Part shown: piece by piece, positions 33,883 through 42,938 of the stretch
Layout: every line of letters starts with the position of its first letter
How positions within the stretch are numbered: position 1 is the first letter of the stretch
NCBI RefSeq assembly: GCF_014192105.1
Contig: NZ_JACHXK010000002.1
Span: forward strand, 183,380 to 247,379
DNA length: 64,000 nucleotides
DNA from: Paenibacillus phyllosphaerae
GTDB lineage: Bacteria > Bacillota > Bacilli > Paenibacillales > Paenibacillaceae
Reading direction: 5' to 3'
The notes under the pieces: generated by a model
What the model was told of the DNA's origin: nothing
The model's database searches: none
What the model saw: only the letters and a program-made list of their open reading frames with translations
Program-made: the position numbers and the translations under genes

Positions 33883-36800
33883 ATGGCACTCCGATTCGTA
33901 ATCGGCCGATCCGGCGCGGGGAAGACGCATCATTGCCTGCAGGAAATATCCCGCAGGATGCAGGAGCAGCCGGACGGGCCGCCGCTCATCATGCTCGTGC
34001 CCGAGCAGGCGACGTTCCAGACCGAATACGCGCTGCTAGGCGGAGATCAACGCGGGACGATCCGCGCGCAGGCGCTGAGCTTCCGGCGGCTGTCGTTCCG
34101 GATTATGCAGGAGACGGGCGGAACGGCTCTCGTCCCGATTAACGAGAGCGGCAAGAACATGCTTTTATATAAAATCGTGAACCGGTTGCGCAGCGATCTG
34201 TTGCTCTATCAGGGCAGCGAATCGCAGCACGGCTTTATCGAGCGTCTCGGCGAGCTGATGACGGAATGGAAGCGGTATGGCGTCGACGGGGAGATGTTGG
34301 AGCGGTTCGCGGCGGAAGGCTACGCAGGCGCTTCCAGCTCGTTGCTCAGCCGCAAGATGCATGATCTTCAGAAGATGAACCAGGCACTGGAGCAGGAGCT
34401 GGCAGGACTGTACGTGGATGCCGAAGATTATTTGAGCTGGCTCGTCAAGGGACTAGGCGATGCGCCTTCGATGCGGGAAGCGCAAATCTGGATCGACGGA
34501 TTCCATGGCTTTACGCCGAAGGAATACGAGGCGCTGGCCGCGATCATCCGCCATGGCGCCGAAGTGACGGTTACGCTCAATCTGAATCGTCTGTACGCCC
34601 AAGGCGAGCAGCCGCATGAGCTGGACATGTTCCGTTCGACCGCGGAGACCTACTTGAAGTTATGCGAGCTTGCGGAACAAGCCGGAATCGAGCTCTTGCC
34701 GCCGATTATGCTGGCAGGCGATCCGCCCTACCGATTCCGCGGCCGGCAGATGCTGGCCCATCTGGAGCGGCATTACGAGGACCGCCGTACGCTGCGGCTG
34801 CCGGAAGGCGAGCGTTATGACGACACCGTCTCGCTCTTCGCCGCCGCTAACCGGCGTGCCGAAGTCGAGGCGGTTGCGCGCGATATAACGAAACGCGTTC
34901 GGACCGAAGGGTTGCGTTATCGGGATATTGCGGTCATGGTGCGCAATGCGCCGGATTACGGCGACTATCTGAAATCAGTATTTGCAGATTACGATATTCC
35001 ATTCTTCATGGACCAGAAGGAAGCGGCGCTTCATCATCCGTTGTCCGAGTTTATCCGTTCGGTGCTCGAGATTGCCGTTCGCGGGTGGCGCTACGAGGCC
35101 GTATTCCGCTGCATCAAGACGGAGCTGCTCATACCGGACAATGACGGGTCTATTAATCGCGAGACGTTCGATCTGCTGGAGAATTACGCGCTTGCGGCAG
35201 GCATCGACGGCTATCGCTGGCTGAATCCGGATAAGTGGCGGCCCGTCGTCCGCGATACGCTTGAGGGCGACCCTGTCGCCGCGGGCATTCAGGAACAGCA
35301 AATTTTCAGCGCGGTTCTGACGGCGCGCAACGCGGTCGTGCCGCCGATCGAGGGTTTTATCCGCAAGCTGAAGAAGGCTGCGGCCGTTAGACAGATGTGC
35401 GAGGCATTATACGAGCTCTTATACGATATCGGAGCGCCTGACCGACTGGAGCGCTGGAGCAGGCAGGCCGCTGCGAGCGGCGATATGAAGAAGGCCAGAG
35501 AACATCGGCAGCTGTGGGATGCCGTCTTGGATTTGCTCGACCAATTGACCGAGATGACAGGCGATCAGGCGCTTCCGTCCGAGTTATTCGCCGGCATGGT
35601 GGAGACAGGCCTGGAAGGGTTGAAGTTGGCGTCCGTTCCGCCGTCTCTCGATCAAGTGCTGATCGGCAGCATGGACCGGACCCGCTCAGGGAAGGTCCGT
35701 TTCTGTTATTTGCTCGGCGCGAACGATGGCGTTATGCCGCAGCGCATCCAAGAAGATGGCGTGCTTACCGAGCAGGAGCGCGAGACGCTGGGACAAGCAG
35801 GGCTGGTGATGGCGCCGAGCGTCCGCAGAAGGCTGTTGGATGAACGTTTCTTGATCTATAACGCCTTATCGACGCCAAGCGAGCACCTTTGGGTGAGCTA
35901 TCCGATGGCTGATGAAGAAGGCAAGAGCCTGCATCCGTCCGAGGTTATTCGTCATATCAAGCAGATGTTCCCGGGGATTCCGGAGCGCCTGCTTGCCATC
36001 GAGCCGGTGAGCGGCATGGATGAAGCGGATCAACTGGGCTTCGTATCGCATCCCGAGCGCACGCTCTCGTATTTGATCAGTCAACTGCGCAGCTGGCGTC
36101 AAGGCTTGCAGATTGCCCCGGTTTGGTGGGAGGCATTCAACTGGTATGCCGTAAGGCCCGAGTGGCAGAATCGCTTGCAGCGGCTCATCGCGTCGCTCGA
36201 TTATGAGAACCAGGAGGCCTTTCTCTCCAGCGAAACGGCGGACCTGCTATATGGCCGCGTGTTGCGGGGCAGCGTGTCGCGGATGGAGCGGTTCGTATCT
36301 TGTCCGTTCCAACATTTTGCCATCCATGGCCTGCGCCTGAAGGAACGCGAGGTATTCAGGCTTGCGGCGCCGGATATCGGACAGCTGTTCCATGCGGCGC
36401 TGAGCCGTCTGACCGAGACGCTCGGCGACAACTTCGGACAGTTAAGCGTGGAGGAAATCCGGGCGGCAGCGGCCGGAGTCGTGGAGGAACTGGCCCAGCG
36501 GCTTCAATCGCAAATTCTGTTCAGCAGCAGCCGCCATCAATATGTGGCAAGGAAGCTGCGCGACATTATCGCTCAGGCGGCCGTTATTCTAAGCGAACAT
36601 GCCCGCCGGGCGGAATTCAAACCGATCGGGCTCGAGATCGGCTTCGGACCTGAAGGTCCGCTGCCGTCGGTGCGCATTCCGCTGAAGGAAGACCGCACCC
36701 TCGAGATGGTCGGACGGATCGACCGGGTCGACGCGGCCAAGACCGAAGACGGCCTGCTGCTGCGCGTCATCGATTACAAGTCCAGCGCCAAACAGCTGAA

Positions 36801-37443
36801 GCTCGAAGAAGTGGCCTACGGGCTGGCGCTTCAGATGCTTACGTACTTGGACGTTCTCGTCTCTTCCGCGCCTACATGGCTCGGAGAGCCAGCCAAAGCT
36901 GCAGGCGCGCTCTATTTCCATGTGCATAATCCGATGCTCTCGGGCTCGAATGCGATCTCAAGGGAGAAGGCGCAGCTTGACATTCTCAAGCGCTTCAAGC
37001 TCAAGGGGCTTGTTCTTGCGGACGAAGAGACCGTGCGGAAGATGGACGGCAGCTTAACGACCGGCTACTCCGATTTGCTGCCGCTCGCGATGAAGAAGGA
37101 CGGCGGTTTCTACAGCACCTCGTCCGTCGCCACTGAGGACCAATGGGCGACGCTGCGCCAATCCGTCCGTTCGACGCTCAAGCGGATCGGCAACCGTATC
37201 GTGGAGGGCGACGTCTCCATCGCGCCTTATCGCCTCGGACCGCGGACGCCGTGCCAATTCTGTTCGTACAAGCCGGTCTGCCAGTTCGATCCGCTTATCG
37301 AAGGCAACACGTATGCCAAGCTGTACAAGCCGAAGAAGGACGAGGTATGGGGTCTGCTGGCTGCAGGTAGCGAAGAAGCGGTTGAGGCTGAAGGTTCGCT
37401 TACCGACGGCTATACATCTACCCGAGAGGAGGAACGGCGCTAA
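33883..37443 (+). CDS. addB: AddB, helicase-nuclease subunit B
   Basis: Subunit of the AddAB double-strand-break processing complex, the Firmicute counterpart of RecBCD; it recognises Chi and cuts the 5' strand. The 1186-residue protein opens with Walker A GRSGAGKT (about residues 8-15). The C-terminal nuclease domain has LLLRVIDYKSSAKQL (Asp and Lys of the nuclease site), and the iron-sulfur cluster cysteines are in FVSCPF (about 806) and PCQFCSYKPVCQF (about 1125-1137). GAGGTGATC precedes ATG 33883. addA starts at its stop codon (TAATG). Confidence 0.97.
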   Translation: MALRFVIGRSGAGKTHHCLQEISRRMQEQPDGPPLIMLVPEQATFQTEYALLGGDQRGTIRAQALSFRRLSFRIMQETGGTALVPINESGKNMLLYKIVNRLRSDLLLYQGSESQHGFIERLGELMTEWKRYGVDGEMLERFAAEGYAGASSSLLSRKMHDLQKMNQALEQELAGLYVDAEDYLSWLVKGLGDAPSMREAQIWIDGFHGFTPKEYEALAAIIRHGAEVTVTLNLNRLYAQGEQPHELDMFRSTAETYLKLCELAEQAGIELLPPIMLAGDPPYRFRGRQMLAHLERHYEDRRTLRLPEGERYDDTVSLFAAANRRAEVEAVARDITKRVRTEGLRYRDIAVMVRNAPDYGDYLKSVFADYDIPFFMDQKEAALHHPLSEFIRSVLEIAVRGWRYEAVFRCIKTELLIPDNDGSINRETFDLLENYALAAGIDGYRWLNPDKWRPVVRDTLEGDPVAAGIQEQQIFSAVLTARNAVVPPIEGFIRKLKKAAAVRQMCEALYELLYDIGAPDRLERWSRQAAASGDMKKAREHRQLWDAVLDLLDQLTEMTGDQALPSELFAGMVETGLEGLKLASVPPSLDQVLIGSMDRTRSGKVRFCYLLGANDGVMPQRIQEDGVLTEQERETLGQAGLVMAPSVRRRLLDERFLIYNALSTPSEHLWVSYPMADEEGKSLHPSEVIRHIKQMFPGIPERLLAIEPVSGMDEADQLGFVSHPERTLSYLISQLRSWRQGLQIAPVWWEAFNWYAVRPEWQNRLQRLIASLDYENQEAFLSSETADLLYGRVLRGSVSRMERFVSCPFQHFAIHGLRLKEREVFRLAAPDIGQLFHAALSRLTETLGDNFGQLSVEEIRAAAAGVVEELAQRLQSQILFSSSRHQYVARKLRDIIAQAAVILSEHARRAEFKPIGLEIGFGPEGPLPSVRIPLKEDRTLEMVGRIDRVDAAKTEDGLLLRVIDYKSSAKQLKLEEVAYGLALQMLTYLDVLVSSAPTWLGEPAKAAGALYFHVHNPMLSGSNAISREKAQLDILKRFKLKGLVLADEETVRKMDGSLTTGYSDLLPLAMKKDGGFYSTSSVATEDQWATLRQSVRSTLKRIGNRIVEGDVSIAPYRLGPRTPCQFCSYKPVCQFDPLIEGNTYAKLYKPKKDEVWGLLAAGSEEAVEAEGSLTDGYTSTREEERR

Positions 37444-40400
37444 TGGTTCAGACATCGCTAAGCAAGCCCGCGGGCAGTACGTGGACCGATGATCAGTGGA
37501 AGGCGATCGTGACGAGCGGCAGCAATATTCTTGTTGCCGCCGCGGCAGGGTCGGGTAAGACGGCCGTCCTGGTCGAACGCATTATACGCAAAATATCCGC
37601 CGATACCGATGTTGACCGTTTGCTCGTAGCAACGTTCACGAAAGCCGCTGCCGCCGAAATGAAGGAGCGGATCCGGATCGCGCTCGAGAAGGAACTGGTC
37701 GCTAATCCCGGTTCGGAGCATCTGCGCAAACAGCTGGCTTTGATGGGGCGGGCTTCGATCACGACGCTGCATTCCTTCTGTCTTGATGTCATTCGCAGGT
37801 ACTACAGCCTGATCGGATTGGATCCCGGCTTCCGGATTGCGAACGAGACGGAGGCGGAACTGCTGCGCATCGATGTGCTCGATACCTTGTTCGAAGAACG
37901 GTATGTCAACGCGGAGGCGGGCGGAGCGGGCGGCGTTGCTTTCGCGGAGCTGGTAGACCGCTTCGGCGGGGAGCGCGGAGACGAGCCGGTCTACGGGCTC
38001 GTCATGAAGCTGTATCATTTTGCGCAGAGCAATCCGTGGCCTGGGGCCTGGCTGCGCGATACGGCCGAATCGTTCCGCATAGCGGATGCGGTTTCGCTCG
38101 GCGCTTCGCACTGGGTGCAAGGACTGAGGGAAGTAGTGGCGCTCGAGCTCGAAGGTTCGCTCAGCCTGCTGCAGCAAGCGCTGGACGTGACCCGTATGCC
38201 GGCTGGGCCGCATGCGTACGCGGCGTCCTTCGACGAGGATCGTGGCGTCGTGGAAGCTTTGCTCGCTAAGGTGAGGAACCAGCCATGGGAGACCTGGCAT
38301 GAAGCGTTCGGCAATTTCGCATTCGGCAAACTGAAGAGCCAGCGCGGCGACGATATCGACAAAGCGCTGCAAGAGCAAGCAAAGGAACTGCGGGAAGCGG
38401 CCAAAACGATCGTCGGCGACTTGAAGGACAAGTTCTTCGTCCGTACGCCGGAGGAGTTCGCGGCCGAACTGCAGGAATTGGCCCCGCTTATGAGCACGCT
38501 CTCGGATCTGGTCATCGAATTCGGCGCCCGTTTCGAGGCGGCCAAGCAGGAGCGCGGCCTGATCGACTTCGGGGATATGGAGCACTACTGTCTGCGCATC
38601 CTGCGCGATCCTTCGTCTACGCCGGCTCGCACGGTGCCCTCTTCCGCCGCGCTCGAATACCAGCGCCAGTTCGATGAGATTCTGTTGGACGAATACCAAG
38701 ATACCAATATGGTGCAGGAAGCCATTGTCGATCTCATCGCGAAGCCGGGCAAAGGCAACCGGTTCATGGTCGGTGACGTGAAGCAGAGCATCTACCGGTT
38801 CCGGCTCGCCGAGCCCAACTTGTTCCTGCAGAAGTATAAAGCATACGGAAGCACGGATGGTTCGGTAGATGTCGAAGAATTCGAAGCCGACGATTCATCG
38901 CGCGTAAGCGCGGAGGAAGTTGGAGGGGGTCAGCCGAAAGAGGAAGCTAAGGCGCCGCATCGCGGCATCCGTATCGACCTTGCACGCAACTTCCGCAGCC
39001 GGCAAGAGGTCGTGGACGGGGTGAACAGCGTCTTCCGCGCCATCATGCGCGAGAAGGTCGCGGAGATGGACTACGACGAACGGGCCGAACTGGTCTGCGG
39101 CGCGTCCTATCCCTCTGCGAGCGATGGCGGATCTCCGCAGCGGTATGCGATCGAATTCGCGCTGCTAGACCGCGGCAGCGGCAGCGATGATGCGGATGAG
39201 AAGCAGGCCGAATCTTCCGAGCCAAGCGAAGAGCAGGAGGGCGGCACGACCGGCGAACCGGCCGAGGACCTGCAAGTGGTGCAGCTCGAGGCGCGTTATA
39301 TCGCACAGCAGATTCTTCGTCTGAAAGGACTGGGTCCGGAAGTCGAGGGCGAGCAGAACGCGTTCCGTCCATTCGATGGACGCAAAGGGAGCAAGCGTCC
39401 TCTTGCGTGGCGCGATATCGTTATTTTGCTGCGCGCGGATAAGCAGTGGGCGCCGGTCATTATTGAAGAGCTGCAAGCGATGGGCATTCCTGCTTACGCG
39501 GAACTGGGCAGCGGGTATTTCGAAGCGACGGAAGTGGAAACGGTACTCTCGTTGCTGCGCGTGATCGACAACCCGTATCAGGATATTCCGCTGGCAGGCG
39601 CGCTCCGGTCGCCTATCGTCGGTCTTCATGCCGAAGATCTGGCGCGCATACGGATATCTGCCGGCCGCGTCTCTTATTTCGATGCGGTCCGCCATGCGGA
39701 ATCGGATGAATCGCTGCCGGCTGCGCTGCGGGGCAAGCTGACGGAGTTTCTCGTCGCGCTCGAACGCTGGCGGGAGGAAGCGCGCTCCGGCGCGCTGGCC
39801 GAGCTGATCTGGCGCATTTATCGCGAGACGGGCTATTACGATCTTGTGGGCGGCATGCCGGGCGGCCTCCAGCGCCAAGCCAATCTTCGCGCCTTGTACG
39901 ACCGGGCTAGGCAGTATGAAGCGACTTCCTTCAGAGGATTGTTCCGCTTCCTGCGGTTCGTCGACCGGATGCGCGAGAACGGCGGCGATCTGGGGACGGC
40001 CCGGGCGCTCGGCGAGCAAGAGGATGTCGTTCGGATCATGTCGATCCATAAGAGTAAAGGCTTGGAATTCCCGGTCGTGTTCGTCGCAGGGCTTGGCAAG
40101 CAGTTCAACAAACAGGATTTGAACGCTTCCTTCCTGATGCATAAGCAGCTGGGGTTCGGGCCCAAATTCGTGGATATCGACCTGCGCGTCACGTATCCGA
40201 CGTTGCCGTTCCTGTCCATTCGGGAGCAGATGCGCAAAGAAACGTTGGCCGAAGAGATGCGGATTCTCTATGTTGCGCTCACCCGCCCGAAAGAAAAGAT
40301 GTTCCTCGTCGGCACGACCTCTGATGCGGCAAGCCTGCTCGAGAGGTGGGAAGGCGCTTTGGACATGAACCGGGAGCTTCCGGATTTCCGGCTGTCCCAA

Positions 40401-41675
40401 GCCAAACGGTTCATCGACTGGGTCGGTCCGCTCGCGATGTATGGCGGCGCGGAGGTGAAGGTTTATCAAGCTGACAGCAGCATGGAGCTGCATGAACTGC
40501 CCGCGAGCGAGGGAGCAGGCAGTTCCGGTAGCGAATTAGATTCAGTTTTATCGGTAGCGGAAGTTGTACCACTACCCGAACGTCGCAGCGGTGCTTCCTT
40601 CGAAAGCTGGACGACGGGCATCGTGCCGGCTTCTGCGTTAGGCCAAGAAGCGGCAGCGGCTGTCGAGGAAGACGAAGCGGCGGCAGCCGAGTACGAAGCA
40701 AGGCTGCAAGCGGTCCGTGAGCTGATTCCGATCTCGGAGTCGCCCGAGACGGCCGAAGAAATCGACGAACGGCTAAGCTTCCAGTACCCGTTCCGCAATG
40801 CGACCGTCGTAGCGGCCAAAACGTCCGTTACCGAGATGAAGCGGATGCACGCAGAGGTGGAGGCAGATGAGGATTCGGCGCGATTCCCGTTTGTCGATGA
40901 TGCACCTGTAGGAGCAGACGGGGCTGCGGAATCGGAAGGATTAACGGCGGGGTCAACGCAAACGGCCGACGAACCGACGGAAGAACGGTTCGGGCAAGTG
41001 GAGCTGTTCTTCGGCGACGCGGCGGAGTTTACGTTGCAGGAGTTGGCGGTAGGTGCGGAAGCGCAGATCGCGGTACCGTTCGCATCGGCAGACGCGGCAA
41101 ACGATTATACGTTCCGGCTTCGCAGGCCGAAGTTCATGGAAGAGGCGAAGCTTACGGCGGCAGAACGGGGAACCGTCAGCCACTTGGTCATGCAGCATAT
41201 GCCGCTGGACCGGGAAGTCGATGAGCCATGCGTGCAGGCGACGATCGAATCGTTGATCGAACGAAGCATGCTGACAGCCAAACAGGCCGAAGCCGTTGAT
41301 GTAACCGCGGTGGCTTCCTTCTTCCGGGAGCCGGTTGGCCAGCGCATGCAGCGAGCGGGATGGGTTCGGCGGGAGACGCCGTTCAGCTGCACCTTCCCGG
41401 CAGGCAAGGTGTATCCGCATGCGGAGGCTTCCTCGTCGGAGGAGCCGATTCTGATCCAAGGGGTTATCGACTGTCTGTTCGAGGACGAAGAAGGCTTGGT
41501 CCTGCTCGACTACAAGACGGATCGAATCGCGGGCAAGGACCCTGAATTAGCGGCAGAGCGGCATCGGTTCCAATTGACCTTGTACGCGGATGCCATTCGG
41601 ACCATTCTAGGCAAGCCCGTCGATGCTTGCTATGTCTATTTTCTCGATGGGGGCAAGGCGGTTCGGTTGTTCTAG
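37443..41675 (+). CDS. addA: AddA, helicase-nuclease subunit A
   Basis: ATP-driven helicase and 3'-strand nuclease of AddAB. Walker A AAAGSGKTAVLVERI lies near residues 32-46; Walker B is EILLDEYQDTN (about 411); the helicase motif MSIHKSKGLEFPVVF is near 867; the nuclease motif is GVIDCLFEDEEGLVLLDYKTD split by its Asp and Lys (about 1340). At 1410 residues it is longer than B. subtilis AddA (about 1232), owing to acidic low-complexity inserts near 570-600 and in 1030-1180. Starts one base inside the addB stop codon, so translation is probably coupled. Confidence 0.97.
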   Translation: MVQTSLSKPAGSTWTDDQWKAIVTSGSNILVAAAAGSGKTAVLVERIIRKISADTDVDRLLVATFTKAAAAEMKERIRIALEKELVANPGSEHLRKQLALMGRASITTLHSFCLDVIRRYYSLIGLDPGFRIANETEAELLRIDVLDTLFEERYVNAEAGGAGGVAFAELVDRFGGERGDEPVYGLVMKLYHFAQSNPWPGAWLRDTAESFRIADAVSLGASHWVQGLREVVALELEGSLSLLQQALDVTRMPAGPHAYAASFDEDRGVVEALLAKVRNQPWETWHEAFGNFAFGKLKSQRGDDIDKALQEQAKELREAAKTIVGDLKDKFFVRTPEEFAAELQELAPLMSTLSDLVIEFGARFEAAKQERGLIDFGDMEHYCLRILRDPSSTPARTVPSSAALEYQRQFDEILLDEYQDTNMVQEAIVDLIAKPGKGNRFMVGDVKQSIYRFRLAEPNLFLQKYKAYGSTDGSVDVEEFEADDSSRVSAEEVGGGQPKEEAKAPHRGIRIDLARNFRSRQEVVDGVNSVFRAIMREKVAEMDYDERAELVCGASYPSASDGGSPQRYAIEFALLDRGSGSDDADEKQAESSEPSEEQEGGTTGEPAEDLQVVQLEARYIAQQILRLKGLGPEVEGEQNAFRPFDGRKGSKRPLAWRDIVILLRADKQWAPVIIEELQAMGIPAYAELGSGYFEATEVETVLSLLRVIDNPYQDIPLAGALRSPIVGLHAEDLARIRISAGRVSYFDAVRHAESDESLPAALRGKLTEFLVALERWREEARSGALAELIWRIYRETGYYDLVGGMPGGLQRQANLRALYDRARQYEATSFRGLFRFLRFVDRMRENGGDLGTARALGEQEDVVRIMSIHKSKGLEFPVVFVAGLGKQFNKQDLNASFLMHKQLGFGPKFVDIDLRVTYPTLPFLSIREQMRKETLAEEMRILYVALTRPKEKMFLVGTTSDAASLLERWEGALDMNRELPDFRLSQAKRFIDWVGPLAMYGGAEVKVYQADSSMELHELPASEGAGSSGSELDSVLSVAEVVPLPERRSGASFESWTTGIVPASALGQEAAAAVEEDEAAAAEYEARLQAVRELIPISESPETAEEIDERLSFQYPFRNATVVAAKTSVTEMKRMHAEVEADEDSARFPFVDDAPVGADGAAESEGLTAGSTQTADEPTEERFGQVELFFGDAAEFTLQELAVGAEAQIAVPFASADAANDYTFRLRRPKFMEEAKLTAAERGTVSHLVMQHMPLDREVDEPCVQATIESLIERSMLTAKQAEAVDVTAVASFFREPVGQRMQRAGWVRRETPFSCTFPAGKVYPHAEASSSEEPILIQGVIDCLFEDEEGLVLLDYKTDRIAGKDPELAAERHRFQLTLYADAIRTILGKPVDACYVYFLDGGKAVRLF

Positions 41676-41732
41676 AGAGAGGCTCTTGCGCGTGTTGGAC
41701 GCGGAAGACCAGAGATGAACGGAGGAGAAACA

Positions 41733-42938
41733 TTGCGTATATTGCATACCGCGGATTGGCATTTCGGGCGAACGCTCGAAGGCCGCAGCCGCTTGGAGGA
41801 ACAGGCGGCGTTCGTCGACGAGCTGGCGAAGCTCGTTCAGGAGGAAGCGATCGATCTGGTGCTGCTGGCTGGGGACGTGTATGACTCGGTCAACCCGCCG
41901 GCCGCGGCGGAGCAGCTCTTCTATGAGGCGCTGTCGCGTATATCCGATGGCGGGAAACGCACGGTGGCCGTCATTGCAGGCAATCACGATCACCCGGAGC
42001 GAGTATCGGCTTCGGCGCCGCTCGCGGCGAAGAGCGCGATTCATTTGGCAGGAATGCCGACCGGCGAGCCGATTCTCGTCGATGTCAGCCGGACGGGGGA
42101 GCGGGCGGTAATCGCCGCGCTGCCATATCCATCGGAGTCGCGGCTGCGCGAGTTGCTGAGCGAGGAGACGGACGAGACGGCGCTGCGAAGCGCCTATTCC
42201 GAGCGAGTAGGCCGTCTCATGACGCGCCTGGCTTCCCATTACAGACCGGACACGGTCAATCTGGCAATGAGCCATATCTACGTGCTTGGCGGACTGGAGA
42301 CGGATTCCGAGCGTCCGATACAAGTCGGCGGCGCATATACCGTAGACCCAAGCGCGCTGCAAGCGGGCGCCCAGTACGTGGCGCTCGGACATCTTCATCG
42401 CCCTCAGCGCGTTGCTGGCGATGAACGGATGCGCTATAGCGGATCCCCGCTCGCGTACAGCTTCTCCGAAGCCGGACAAGCCAAGTCCGTAACCGTATTC
42501 GACGCGAGCCCAGGTGCCATCATTCAGCCGCAAGAGATTCTGCTGAGCTGCGGCAGGCCGCTCGTCAAGTGGCAGGCGAAGGGCGGCCTGGCCGAAGTGC
42601 ATAGCTGGCTGGACGAAGGCAGAGACCTCCGCGCCTGGATCGATCTGGATATCTGGATGAATGAAGCGATGACGATTACCCAGATCCAGCAGCTGCGCAA
42701 GCAGCATGAAGGCTTGGTCCACATCCGGCCGATTTATCCCGAGATGGAGGCGTCCTCGGCCGAGGATAGCCGCAGCCGCGAGCAGCTGCCTGCAGAGGAG
42801 CTGTTCCGGCGTTTCTTCGCCAAGCAGACCGGCGGCGCGGAGCCGGATTCGGAGACGATTCAAGTGTTCCTGGAGCTTATTGCAGAAGACGACTCGGATC
42901 CGCAAGGCGCGATTGCTGAAGGAGGCGAATCTGCATGA
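41733..42938 (+). CDS. sbcD: SbcD, nuclease subunit of SbcCD
   Basis: Mre11-type manganese nuclease that with SbcC opens DNA hairpins and blocked ends. A TTG start at 41733 gives MRILHTADWHFGR, the family N-terminus, with GGAGGAG 5 bases upstream; ATG 41715 overlaps the binding site region. In 401 residues the phosphodiesterase motifs are LHTADWHFGR, LAGDVYDS, GNHDHP (about residues 82-87), MSHIYV and LGHLHRPQ. The stop overlaps the sbcC start by 4 bases. It follows addA after 57 bases, so break-processing genes are grouped here. Confidence 0.95.
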   Translation: MRILHTADWHFGRTLEGRSRLEEQAAFVDELAKLVQEEAIDLVLLAGDVYDSVNPPAAAEQLFYEALSRISDGGKRTVAVIAGNHDHPERVSASAPLAAKSAIHLAGMPTGEPILVDVSRTGERAVIAALPYPSESRLRELLSEETDETALRSAYSERVGRLMTRLASHYRPDTVNLAMSHIYVLGGLETDSERPIQVGGAYTVDPSALQAGAQYVALGHLHRPQRVAGDERMRYSGSPLAYSFSEAGQAKSVTVFDASPGAIIQPQEILLSCGRPLVKWQAKGGLAEVHSWLDEGRDLRAWIDLDIWMNEAMTITQIQQLRKQHEGLVHIRPIYPEMEASSAEDSRSREQLPAEELFRRFFAKQTGGAEPDSETIQVFLELIAEDDSDPQGAIAEGGESA

